A stretch of DNA of 64,000 nucleotides from Patagioenas fasciata (lineage: Eukaryota > Chordata > Aves > Columbiformes > Columbidae). Shown here piece by piece: positions 12,801-22,545 of the stretch; position 1 is the first letter of the stretch, and each line of letters starts with the position of its first letter. The stretch lies in contig NC_092522.1 in assembly GCF_037038585.1 (NCBI RefSeq), forward strand, positions 124,788,661 to 124,852,660, in the 5' to 3' direction. The notes beneath the pieces are model-generated. The model saw only the letters and a list, made by a program, of their open reading frames with translations, did not search any database and was not told the origin of the DNA. Made by a program: the position numbers and the translations under genes.

Positions 12801-15800
12801 CCCTCTGCTCTGCCCTGGGGAGACCACACCTGGAATCTTGTGTCCAGTTGTGGCCCCTCAGCTCCAGAAGGACAGGGAACTGCTGCAGAGAGTCCAGCGC
12901 AGCCACCAAGATGCTGAAGGGAGTGGAGCATCTCCCGTGTGAGGAAAGGCTGAGGGAGCTGGGGCTCTGGAGCTGGAGAAGAGGAGACTGAGGGGGGACT
13001 CATTCCTGGGGATCAATATGGAAAGGGGCAGTGTCAGGAGGATGGAGCCAGGCTCTTCTGGGTGACACCCAGTGACAGGACAAGGGGCAATGGGTGCAAA
13101 CTGGAACACAGGAGGTTCCACTGAAAGAGGAGAAGCAACTTGTTGGGGGTGAGGGTGTCAGAGCCTGGCCCAGGCTGCCCAGGGAGGTTGTGGAGTCTCC
13201 TTCTGTGCAGACATTCAAACCCGCCTGGACCCCTTCCTGTGGAACCTCAGCTGGGTGTTCCTGCTCCATGGGGGGATTGCACTGGATGAGCTTTCCAGGG
13301 CCCTTCCAACCCCAAACATACTGGGATTCTGTGATAAATGGGGAATGAGGAGCCAGAGTGGAATGGGCTGGGGAGTGGTTGGGCAGAGCCTGTGGTCGGC
13401 CCAATTAAATACAATTAACTACAACACACACACAACACAAACCAAACAAACAAGGCAAAAAAAATAAAAGAAAAAACTGAAAAAGAACCTGCAAAAAACC
13501 CCACAAAACAGGAGCCCCCACCCCCAAAAAAAAACAGGAAAAAAACCCACAAAATATAAACCTACAAAGAGGAAAAATGAAAGCAAACGACAACACACAA
13601 ACACCAGGGGGAAAAAAAGACAAAAACCACAAAGCAGCAGGAAAAAACCAACAAAACAAACAGAAACAGGAAAAAACAACAACAACAAAAAATAACAGGA
13701 AAAGGGAAAAACCATCAGGGGAAAAAAAAACCACACACCAGGAAAAAGGAAAACAAACCGGAAAAAGTGAAAAAAAACACCAGGAAAAAAAAACGGGAAG
13801 GGAAAAAATAAAATGGAAGAAAAAAGGAAAAAATTAAAAAGAAAAAGGGCGCAAAGAGCCCCAAAAAACCCCGAAAAACACGGGGGAAAAAAACCAAACC
13901 AAACAAACAACAAACAAAACACGGGGGGGGGGGGAAGCACCAAAAAACCCCAAAAACACGGGGGAAAAAAAACACACAAAAAAAAACCAAAAAAACACGG
14001 GGGGGGGGGAAACAAAACGGGGGAAAAAAAATCAAAAAAACACGGGGAAAAAACCAAAACAAAACAAAAAAACCACGGGAAAATAAAAAAACAAAACAAT
14101 GGGGGAGGGGGAACACAAAAAACAAACAAAAAACCCAAAACAACGCAACATGGGGGAATAAAAGAAACAAAAAGAAACCAAGAAAACACGGGGGAAAAAA
14201 AACCCACACGAAATAACAAAAACCACGGGGGAAAAACCAAAACAAAAAAACACGGGGGGAAAAAAAAACACAGGGAAAAATACACAAAAAAAAACAACAA
14301 AAAAAAGGGGAAAAAAACCAACCAACCAAAAAAAAACGGGAAGAAAAAACAAAACAAAAAACCAAAAGCGCATGGGGGAAAAAAAAAGAAAAACACAGGA
14401 AAAAAAGTACAAAAAAAACCCCCAAAAAACATGGGGGAAAAAACCACAAAAGACCCCAAAAAACATGGGGGGGGGGAAAACCACGAAAAAACACAGGGGA
14501 AAAAAAGAAAAGGGGGGGGGGAACCCCAGGAAAACACAAAAAACAAACAGAAAAAAAACCCCAATACAACAAAAACCAACCAAACAAAACCACAAAAAAA
14601 AGCCCCCCCCCCAAAAAAAAAGCAGCAAAACAAAACCAAAACCAAAGATTGAAATACAACACCCAGCACCAAACCCCAAGTGCCAGCAGCCGAGCTCTTG
14701 TGCCCCCCAGGTCCCCACACTCAACACTGGAACCGCTCACATCTCCTCAATGAGCCACAGACCCAGCGTTTTAAACCCGGCCTGAAAGCTCCTCACCCCT
14801 TTATTAAAGCACATCTAAGAAATAGTAAAATAAGAGATCGAAATATCTAATAAATAACCACAAAAAAGAGCAGCGGAGACGCTGCTGCTGCTCCCCCGGT
14901 TTTGCTGAGCACAGCTCTGCAGGGCCACACTGCGACTTCGTTAAAACAGAAATAATAATTAAAAGAATGGATATTTGTAACTTTTTCACCTTTGGCCTCG
15001 ATCACACAAAATAATAATATATATATATAGTGTCTTTTGCAAAAAGATCCTGCAGAAATCGTTCCTTTCAGCTGTCAGGAATGGAATATTAGTGTAACAC
15101 AGAGAGAGCTGGTGAGACAGGGAAGCTGACAGAAACTTCATGGATATTTACCACAGTTTTAGAGTTGTAGAATAGTTTTGGTTGGAAAAGACCCTCAAGG
15201 TCATTGAGTCCAACCATAACCCAGCCCTGTCCCTGCCCCATGTGCTGAGAACCTCATCTCTGTGTATTTTAAACCCCTCCAGGGATGGTGACTCCAGTGA
15301 GCCTGTTCCAATGCCCCACAGCCCTTTGGGGAAGAAATTGTTCCCAGATCCAACCTCAACCTCCCCTGGGCAACTTGAGGCCGTTTCCTCTGCTCCTGGC
15401 GCTTGTTCCTGGGGAGCAGAGCCCGACCCCCCTGGCTCCAAGCTCCTTTCAGGCAGTTCAGAGATCAGAAGGTCTCCCCTCAGCTCCTGTTCTCCAGCTG
15501 AACCCCCCAGGTCCCCCAGCCGCTCCCATCACACTTGTGCTCCAGCCCCTCACCACCTCCGTTCCCTTCTCTCCACTCGCTCCAGCACCTCAAGGCCGTT
15601 CTTGAGCCCTCAGGTGATTTTGGCACCCCTGACGCCACCATTTTGAGCCCTGAGGTGATCCCGCCATTTTGAGCCCTGAGGTGATTCTGGGGCCGCCATT
15701 TTGAGCCCTGAGGTGAGAAGCCCCAAACTACCCCAGGATTCACGGTTTGGCCTCACTGTGCCCAGCACAGGGACGGGCACCGGTCCTTCTGGTATCAACC

Positions 15801-18800
15801 AGGATGCTGGTGGCCTCTTGGCCAACGTGCCTTCATGATTAAATCTGTGGAAGCTTTCCTATGCAAAATCCACTAATATATCTGAATAAAAACCCTGTGT
15901 TCAAACCACTGGAGCTTCAGCGAGCTCTGCATGTCACCCCAACATCCCTGTGAGAACTCACCGCGTTCTCGGCATCGCTGCCTCCCGCACCCGAAGTGCT
16001 TCCACTTTCCTCCGGGGACGCTTTTCCTTCACACGCCGAATCTCCCTCTTGATTCACACACCTGGTGAAACCCTCCTCGCCTTCACCTCCCTTCTGCTGA
16101 GGTGCGGGAACCCTCCTCACCACCTCACCCGCCTCCAGAGCTTTGTTTCTATCAGCCGAATCAGCCTTTGCAGCAGCCGGGGGCCGGGGTTGATCGCTTT
16201 CTTGCTGAGATCTGGCGTCCACCGCGGGTTTTTTGGAGTGCGACCTCTTCCTGGCAGAAAAGAACGCAGCTCCCAGCTGGAGTTTCAGGGCTGGCTTCAC
16301 CGTCATGCTCAGCACTCTGAAGGGCGAATCCATCTTCTTTTTAATTAAGGGATTCACATTCTCCTTCTCCGCAGTGGCTTTTCCAGCCGGGGCGCCTCCC
16401 TTTGCCTTCTTGAGCGTTTTGGGGAGGGTTTTGCCATGTTTGGAGGTGGTTGCGTGCTTGGGCGGCTTTATGCTCGTGTTCCTGCTCACGTTCACCTTCT
16501 CGCTCCTGCTGGCAGCGGGGAGACCTTCCCCCCTGTTCCCCTCACCCAAAAAGCGGCTCTCGCCCAGCTGTTTCCTCTCCACAAGAGTCAGGTACCGCTT
16601 CTCCTTGCTATAAAAAGACACCACGGGAATGAGGGGCTTGTAGGACGATGCCGTTTTTGGGGATAATTCCCCCGAGGATTCGCTCTGTGCGGTCACGGGA
16701 ATGGAGGCTGCTTGAAGAGGAGAAATATCCAACCTCCTCGGCAGCGCCGGCTTCACTGCCACGGGCTCGTTTTCCTTCATCTCATCACCAGAGCTCGAGG
16801 ACCATTTTATCGGAGAAGCAGAGCCATTATTTCTGGGTTTCTTGAGTGGAGACGGACGATGGGCGAAGCCCATCATCGGTTTCTTCACAGGAGTCTCAAA
16901 GGATGAGCTGTGAAAATAATCATGGAGCAAAACACGACATGTACAGAGAGCTTTTCAATTCCTTTCTATTTAAATAGCACTTAATTTTCACTCAGCCTCG
17001 TTGCCTATACTGTTATACACCCTATGACAAATATCACACATCGAAATATATGTGAGGAATGCAGTTGTGATTCGTGCTAAGATGTTTAGTGTTTACAGAT
17101 AGAACCAAATGAGGCATGGGCTCTGAGCCTGGAAAAAGGAAAAGGTGGTTAAGCTCTATGTAAAAAGTTATGAAACTTGTTTATGAAGTTATATTGATAG
17201 AGGGAACTAACATTTCAAGGTTTAGCCAACCACATAATAAGGGCCTACTAATGATCTAACACTTTAAGGCACATAATGAATATCTAGTTTAGAGCTGTAT
17301 GTAACCATTGTGTTAAGAAAAAAACAGAACCTCACCGAATGCCGAGATAAGAAGTTTTACAGCACCACCTGTAACCTTGAGGGGACAAGATAGCCAAGAT
17401 TTACAGCAAAAAGGGGGTGGTAGTCTGGTTTCGGTCGACTTGGCAGCTTGGGTTCCAGCCAATGCCTCATAATGAGCCAAAGGTACAAAGTTCACTGTGA
17501 TGAAGCTGAAGGAGCCTTCATCCAAAGACCCCTCCTCAAACCCACCAAGTGCCACTGCACAGGCGAACAGGGGGTGTCAAGGAGGAGACTGTGGAAATGG
17601 TCATCTGAGACTCATTTTCATAAGAAGCGGGGAAAGGTTATGAATATGTATAGGCATTCCTGCGGTTATTATGGATATGTAACACCTTACTGTATTTAAG
17701 CACACCTCTTATTGTTAAAAGGTGTGCGTGTTGGGCAGAGCAAATCCCCCGCGCACCCAGCGCTGTTTTGCTTATGCTCTAATGAACACGTGTTTAAGGA
17801 ATACAACTAAGGAATTGGATTAAATGTTGTTTATCCGTAGAAAAAGCATAAGTTATTTATTTCATATACAAATATCAAAAAGCTTAAGGCTGTCTCGCTG
17901 TTATTTTCTTCCCATAGCAACTCTGCTTTCCTGCCTGAACTCGTTTAAGCACTTTCGGGTGGAATTTGGACAAATCGGCACTATTTATGATTAAAGAGAA
18001 CAATAAAATGTCTTATTTGTTTCACACCAACTCAGATTTGCTCCTGAACCCGTTGGCCAAGAGGAGACAAAACATTTGTTTAAAACCACGTTCAGCCGTT
18101 CCCGGTTGTACCACATTTGGTGCAAAACCCCACGAGGTGTTTCCGCTTTATCTCAGGAATTTGCCCTTCAGAACTCAGAACCCAAACTTCACACCCCCTC
18201 CCAGGAATGGTTTTGTGGGGGAAGAACGGGATGAGCATGAGAAAAATCCCTAGTAGGTAGGTAGGAAAGAATGAGAAACAAGCTGGGCTTTGTGGTTTAA
18301 AGCTCAGCTTTTCTCCAAAGTTTCTCCTCCACTAGATTTAGGGGAAAAAAAATCTATAAGTTTTTAGGTATATCTAACTGCCCTATGCTATGCCACAGAT
18401 TTTTAGCGTCAGTTTCCCTGCCTATTAGATGAAAACTCTCAAGATGCTCAATACAACATAAAAAAATAACATAAGTCACTAAATAATAAACATGAGGTGA
18501 TGCTGCATGTGTCTCAGAACAATCTTAATATCTTTCCCACTTAGAATAAAACAGCTCTTTAAAATCCTTCAGAGCTTTTAATGCAATGTGTAGCAATTAG
18601 GTTGTTTCTATTATGAAAGTTCACCTACCCATCGGTCTCGGTAGAACCGCGGCTCCTTTTCCGGGGGGTGACGGCTGCCATGTCCTCAGCAGAGCGCCTG
18701 CAAGAACACGCTTTTAATGGCTTGAAATAGGATTTATAGTAAAAAAACCAAAATTAAACATAGTAAAGAAGGAAGAGAAGGTGGGGAGCTGGGAAGAAAA

Positions 18801-20838
18801 CAGCGTGACGGAGGCTAAATTAACGTCGGGATGCGTTTTGTTGAGCGCAAACTGTAAAACAAGCGCACACAGAGAGGATCTTCAGCTCACGTCCAGTTGT
18901 TCATCATAAACGGGTCCTAAAGCTGTTGGAGGTGGATCATTGAGAAACGCGTTTTATTTTCCATCTCTGACAAACCCCCTTCCACAGTGCTCCTAGCAAT
19001 CTGCCTATATCCATGGACACCTTATTCCCATGAGGATTTCACATTGGTTTTTACCTCTCAGCCAAGGCAGCTCTTTACACAACGCACTTTTAGAGTTCCT
19101 CTCCCACTTTCCACCTTGCCCAATACCCCAAACCCCACTTTTTTAGCCTTCATTAATGCATGAACCAATTAAACAACATTAACATTTGCCCCTGTTCAAT
19201 CCATCTCTTCCAGTTTGAGATAATTATCACGCAATATTCACTTCTCACAACTGAAATCCCAAAATAACCAGATACCCATATTTCAGGGAACTAATAACAA
19301 ATATTCATAAACTGCTAGAACGCCACATAAAGAATGATTTTTATTAATTCAATTATCTGCCAGCAGGGGGAGGCTCCTCCCAACCTGCCCGTGTTAAAGC
19401 AATGATGGTTTTGGGGTGAAGAGAAGCCGCTAAATTAATGCACGTTGTGATTAAGTTGTAAAAGGCACACCCAATTAACCAATTGAGATGACAGACACTT
19501 TCTGACCATCCGCAAAATGAGGGGATATTTTTCAAGTTTTAGATCCTTCTGCGTAACAAGAGGAGACAGAAGATGAAGTAAAACATTGTTTGGAAGCAGA
19601 GTGCTTAGTTTATATTCAACTAATAATTAATAGACATATTGTAAGTAAGAAACTAAACCATTATAACGAACATCATCAATTCTTTCTTAGTATAGATGCA
19701 TTGTGCGTCGAAATCTTCAAAAATTGTAATTAATATGTAATAATTATGTGGATATAAGCAATGCAAGAGCATCCAGTCATTGGAGCGCTTGTGGAGGATG
19801 ATCCCCAGTGTTCCCCAGGAGTGAAGGACCAAGAGACATCAAACTATGAATCCTTAATGTAAAACACAGTCTTCCCTGAATACACACTGATAACTTTATA
19901 CATACCGATACCTGGATTTACAAGTTAATTTAGGAACAAGTGTAGCCAAAGTACCGGGAATCCATATTGATAAGGGGAAGGGTACTGTATGTGTCAGGTA
20001 GTCTGTACACCCTGCAGTGCCAACCAACGGGGAACAGGGGAGGGAAACTGAAGCTGGGATTTGGGGGGGATATAAATAGGGGCTTTTTGCCCTATCAGGT
20101 GTGGCTGCCTTTAGGTAGAACACCTGGTATTGCAAAATCGTTATTAAAATATGCTTTGCTAAGAGATCCTGCCTGGGCCTAATATATTCGCAAAATAATT
20201 GTTTCCTACAGATTCCACTGGGGCACCAGCCCCTTAGCCCAGCACCCCACAGCGCTCCCACCAAAAAGGGCCCAACCTAAGGCCAGACATGGGGAAAAAA
20301 TTGTGCTGAGGGTGGTGAGAGCCTGGCCCAGGTTGGGCAGAGAGGTGGTGGCTGAACCATTCCTGGAGACATCCCAGGCCAGGCTGGACGGGGCTCTGAG
20401 CAACCTGAGCTGGTGAAGATGTCCCTGCTCATGGCAGGGGGGACTTGGGGAGCTTTAATGGTCCCTTCAACCCAAACCATCCTGTGATTCAAAGTGCCCC
20501 AAACCCCCTGCACCTGACTCAGCACCAGGGCCTTTGTCCCACGCTGCACTCCCCCAAAGCCCCCACTCCACCCGCAACAGTACGTGAGGCTGGGGCACTC
20601 AGCACCGCCCCAAACCCCAGCTCGGCGTCCCTCTCATAACCTCCAACCCACACACCAGACCCCGGGCCCAGCCACCCCCCGTCCCAGCGCCTCAGAACCG
20701 CCCCAAGCTCTGCCACCCGCACCCCTCGATGCTCCAGCGCCTCGACACGGCCCCAAACCATCACTTCCCGTCCCTCCGAGCACCCACAGTCCCCCAAAGG
20801 CCCCCCAGGACCCCGCTCTCTCACCTCAGCGCCGCCAT
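835..20838 (-). CDS. ESCO2: ESCO2, cohesin N-acetyltransferase 2 (last exon off window)
   Basis: ESCO2 acetylates the SMC3 subunit of cohesin in S phase and so establishes sister-chromatid cohesion in the nucleus. Exons in gene order, with GT-AG borders and matching phases: 20825-20838 and upstream (exon 1, boundary unknown), 18629-18697, 15962-16907, 11469-11559, 9312-9372, 5626-5755, 2376-2507, 2040-2129, 1512-1655, 835-1019. Counting from the ATG at 18681 they give about 610 codons; human ESCO2 is 601 aa, and about 40 C-terminal residues should lie left of position 1. The large exon carries the conserved block [17 protein letters not shown] in a Lys/Ser-rich disordered N-terminus. Exon 2376-2507 encodes the C2H2-like zinc finger (CKSC about residues 439-442, then QHIQHH). 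Exons 1512-1655 and 835-1019 encode the GNAT acetyltransferase core (ISRIWVF-type strand, then a basic acetyl-CoA loop RRGKGIARR). The first ATG could be at 20838 (in frame) or 18681; the latter matches the human start MAALTPRK. Confidence 0.96.
1124..1430 (-). mobile_element. CR1 LINE, 3' fragment (second subfamily)
   Basis: It has the CR1 tail GAGGTCAAAGACCCTCAAGA and the GCCCTGGGCAGCCTGTTCCA block. It is 5'-truncated and sits between ESCO2 exons 1512-1655 and 835-1019. Confidence 0.9.
2690..2836 (-). mobile_element. CR1 LINE, short internal fragment
   Basis: It matches the third CR1 type in the window (GGGCAACCTGGGCCAGGCTC, ending CCCTTGTCCTATCACT). The terminal tail is missing or diverged. 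Confidence 0.75.
3188..4090 (-). mobile_element. CR1 LINE, about 900 bp 3' part
   Basis: A longer copy of the same subfamily as 12540-13335, 32247-33290, 42340-43040 and 48350-49085, with long near-identical stretches among them. It lies in an ESCO2 intron. Confidence 0.92.
4500..5220 (+). repeat. 18-bp minisatellite in ESCO2 intron
   Basis: About 40 tandem copies of an 18-bp unit of the type CATCCCTGCTCCTCACTG, with much variation in the last bases. The period is a multiple of three, so all three plus frames stay open across it; this is not coding. Confidence 0.9.
6538..7300 (-). mobile_element. CR1 LINE, about 760 bp 3' part
   Basis: It starts with the tail AATCACTTTGGTTGGA and reaches the upstream block around CCAAGTGCCAGACATGACAC, typical of the CR1 ORF2 end. 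Confidence 0.9.
7300..9300. other. ESCO2 intron sequence, no gene seen
   Basis: Moderately AT-rich intron between the CR1 at 6538 and exon 9312-9372. I see no conserved coding block, RNA gene or clear repeat in it. Confidence 0.6.
9380..12530. other. ESCO2 introns, one small exon, nothing else recognised
   Basis: AT-rich DNA that holds only exon 11469-11559. No repeats were recognised. Confidence 0.6.
12535..13335 (+). mobile_element. CR1 LINE, about 800 bp 3' part, followed by an A-rich tract
   Basis: It reads in CR1 sense and ends at ACTGGGATTCTGTGA. The unusual T-poor tract starts about 50 bp downstream. It lies in ESCO2 intron 3. Confidence 0.92.
13385..14645 (+). repeat. 1.25 kb A-rich, nearly T-free low-complexity tract
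   Basis: The plus strand is built of A runs alternating with CACGGGGG and ACCCC motifs; T is only occasional. Units like CACGGGGGAAAAAAAACC recur irregularly at a few tens of bp. It follows a sense CR1 end by about 50 bp and lies in ESCO2 intron 3. Confidence 0.9.
15166..15835 (-). mobile_element. CR1 LINE with an internal tandem repeat
   Basis: CR1 sequence of the second subfamily runs 15166-15602 and resumes at about 15721. A short tandem array (15603-15720) sits between the two parts. Confidence 0.88.
15603..15720 (+). repeat. Short tandem repeat inside a CR1 copy
   Basis: TTGAGCCCTGAGGTGATTCT-type units of about 30 bp, separated by CCGCCATT, repeat about four times. Confidence 0.8.
17050..17830 (+). 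mobile_element. Solo LTR-like sequence, avian ERV (fossil)
   Basis: AT-rich DNA starting TGTGAGGAATGC with a downstream block typical of avian LTR R/U5 regions (GGGCAGAGCAAATCCCCCGC then CACCCAGCGCTG). No internal viral genes are seen, so it is a solo LTR. Boundaries are approximate. It lies in ESCO2 intron 2 and looks old. Confidence 0.55.
19440..19825 (+). mobile_element. LTR-like sequence, ERVL type (fossil), inverted relative to 21481-21800
   Basis: It is similar to the reverse complement of 21481-21800 (shared GCTTAGTTTATATT, AGAGCATCCAGT, GGAGGATGATCCCCAG blocks). The divergence between the copies suggests an old element. No internal genes are seen. Confidence 0.55.
19858..20210 (+). 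mobile_element. Solo LTR-like sequence with TATA and polyA motifs (fossil)
   Basis: About 350 bp starting TGTAAAACACAG and ending TTTCCTACA. It holds a TATA motif (GATATAAATAGGGG) near 20068 and an ATTAAA-type signal near 20140. This is the layout of an LTR. No internal genes follow. Confidence 0.55.
20296..20495 (+). mobile_element. CR1 LINE, 3' fragment (third type)
   Basis: It reads GTGAGAGCCTGGCCCAGGTT and ends CCAAACCATCCTGTGATTC. It lies between the LTR at 19858-20210 and ESCO2 exon 1. Confidence 0.85.
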
Positions 20839-21107
20839 CGCTCCCGCGCGTTCGAACCCGCGCGCCTTCTCCCGCTCGCCCGCCCTCCCCTTACCATTGG
20901 CCGAGCGAACCGTCACTCACGTGTATTTCATCGCCATTGGTCTTACTACGGCGCGCCGCTTTGCGCCCGCCCTCTGAGCTTTCCAACCAATCAGGTAGCA
21001 GAGCTCGCCGCATCACTCCCTGAGAGACTACAACTCCCAGCGTGCCTCGCGAGCACAGCGCCGCTTCTGCCCGGTGCGGGAGCGCGGGGGCTGCTGGGAG
21101 TTGTAGT
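20825..21107 (-). promoter_or_regulatory. ESCO2 promoter and exon 1: CCAAT boxes, CHR-like site, ZNF143-type sites
   Basis: This GC-rich segment precedes the ESCO2 exon 1 splice donor (GTGAG, just below 20825). CCAAT boxes lie at 20896-20900 and 20936-20940 (as ATTGG on the plus strand) and 20987-20991. TTCGAA at 20851-20856 fits the CHR consensus TTYGAA of cell-cycle genes. ZNF143/Staf-type motifs (core ACTACAACTCCCAG) lie at 21027-21046 on plus and 21090-21107 on minus, as an inverted pair. No TATA box is evident. Known biology: NF-Y plus CHR is a common arrangement in S/G2 genes, which fits ESCO2. The transcription start is not determined. Confidence 0.7.
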
Positions 21108-21420
21108 CCGTGCGGTCCCGGCGGCTCCGGGGGGAACTTTGACGCGTGAGGGAACGGGGTGAATACGGAGACATTTGCAAAGGCTAAAGGGGCATTTAGG
21201 GGGTGCTCGGCAGCGCTTTTGCTTTTCAATGGGCCATCAGAGCCCTGCCGGGAAGAGCATCGTCCACAAACGAGGGTTAATTGCAACTGAAAAGCAAAAC
21301 CCCGCAGCCTGGAATGGGGCAGGGAGGACAGGGCAGCGTTTCCACTGCCCGGGCCTGCAGGGAATCACCCGGTGAAGGGAGGAACTGATCTGAAACTCAG
21401 CTCGTGTCCTTTGCTCCTTA

Positions 21421-21480
21421 CAGAATCATGTTGTTTGGAAGAGACCCTCAAGTCCAACCACTACCCCAACCCTGGCACTG
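21421..21480 (-). mobile_element. CR1 LINE, 3' tail scrap
   Basis: Only about 60 bp of CR1 tail (GGAAGAGACCCTCAAGTCCA) remains next to the LTR-like sequence at 21481. Confidence 0.75.
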
Positions 21481-21800
21481 TTAAGCAGCATTCTTTATTT
21501 TATCGGCGCTGGGGATCATCCTCCATAAGTGCTCCAACAACTGGATGCTCTCGCGTTGCTTACATTCACATCATTATTGCATATTCATAACAACGTTTGG
21601 AAATTTTTAATATACGTCTACAACCATAAGGTTGGTATGAAGTTAGTGATAATTGTTTGGTTTCTTAATGACAATACATCTATTATTATTTAAATATAAA
21701 CTAAGCACTCCGCTTCTAAACAATGTGCCACTTAATCTTCTGTCCCCCTCGTTTTGCAGGTGGTCAGAAAGCATTTGTCATGCCAACTGGTTAATGACGG
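21481..21800 (-). mobile_element. LTR-like sequence, ERVL type (fossil)
   Basis: On the minus strand it ends GATGATCCCCAGCGCCG and then AATAAAGAATGCTGC, a pattern of avian ERVL LTR ends. It is the inverted counterpart of 19440-19825 across the ESCO2 promoter. Confidence 0.6.
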
Positions 21801-21817
21801 GTATGTCCTTCATAACT

Positions 21818-22176
21818 TAGAATCACAGAATCGCTTTGGTTGGAAAAGACCCTCAGGATCACTGAGTGCAACCATAACCCAGGACTGGCACTGCCCCATG
21901 TCCCTGAGAACCTCATCTATGTGTATTTTCAACCCCTCCAGAGATGGTGACTCCAGCACTGCCCTGGGCAGCCTGTTCCAATGCCCCACAGCCCTTTGGG
22001 GAAGAAATTGTTCCCAGATCCAACCTCAACCTCCCCTAGCACAACTTGAGGCCGTTTCCTCTGCTCCTGGCGCTTGTTCCTGGGGAGCAGAGCCCGACCC
22101 CCCTGGCTCCAAGCTCCTTTCAGGCAGTTCAGAGATCAGAAGGTCTCCCCTCAGCTCCTGTTCTCCAGGCTGAACA
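21818..22176 (-). mobile_element. CR1 LINE, 3' fragment (second subfamily)
   Basis: The tail AATCGCTTTGGTTGGA and body up to TTCTCCAGGCTGAACACTC lie just upstream of the CCDC25 NRF1 cluster. Confidence 0.9.
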
Positions 22177-22284
22177 CTCCGAGCGCCACTTACGTCTATG
22201 CATTTAAAAAAAAAAATAAATAAAAGAAATTAAAATAAACTCTGCCCTCAGCCGCTCTTACGCATACTGGGCTGCAAGAAGCTC

Positions 22285-22545
22285 GCGCATGCGCACAAGG
22301 GGTGGCGTCAAATTGCAAACTGCGCATGCGCAAAGCGGCGTGCCAGCACTGCCGGGGCGGACAGCGCATGTGTATAGCCCTCATGACTTGCCAGCACAGT
22401 GTTACGCATGCGCTCAGCTCTTAACGGCTTCACTGCCCAGAAAATTTGCGCATGCGCCCTGCTCTCTTCCCCCAACTCCTGCTTACCCGTCAGCAGGCGC
22501 CGCCGGAGCGGGAGCCCGGGCCGGGCGGGCTGAGGAGCCGCCGCC
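22285..22545 (+). promoter_or_regulatory. CCDC25 promoter with NRF1 palindrome cluster
   Basis: Within 175 bp upstream of the CCDC25 ATG lie three perfect GCGCATGCGC palindromes (22285-22294, 22322-22331, 22448-22457), one near-perfect ACGCATGCGC (22404-22413) and a half site at 22364-22370. This is the NRF1 consensus. No TATA box is seen, and the region runs into a CpG-rich 5' UTR. NRF1-driven TATA-less promoters are typical of housekeeping genes. Confidence 0.75.

Noticed and set aside
13419-14720. 433-codon minus-strand Phe/Pro-rich frame
   Set aside because: It arises from the nearly T-free tract: stop codons on that strand need A-rich sense patterns that are almost absent. Composition is not protein-like.
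17300-17560. Short minus frames inside the LTR-like sequence
   Set aside because: They are chance frames in an LTR; no viral protein similarity was seen.
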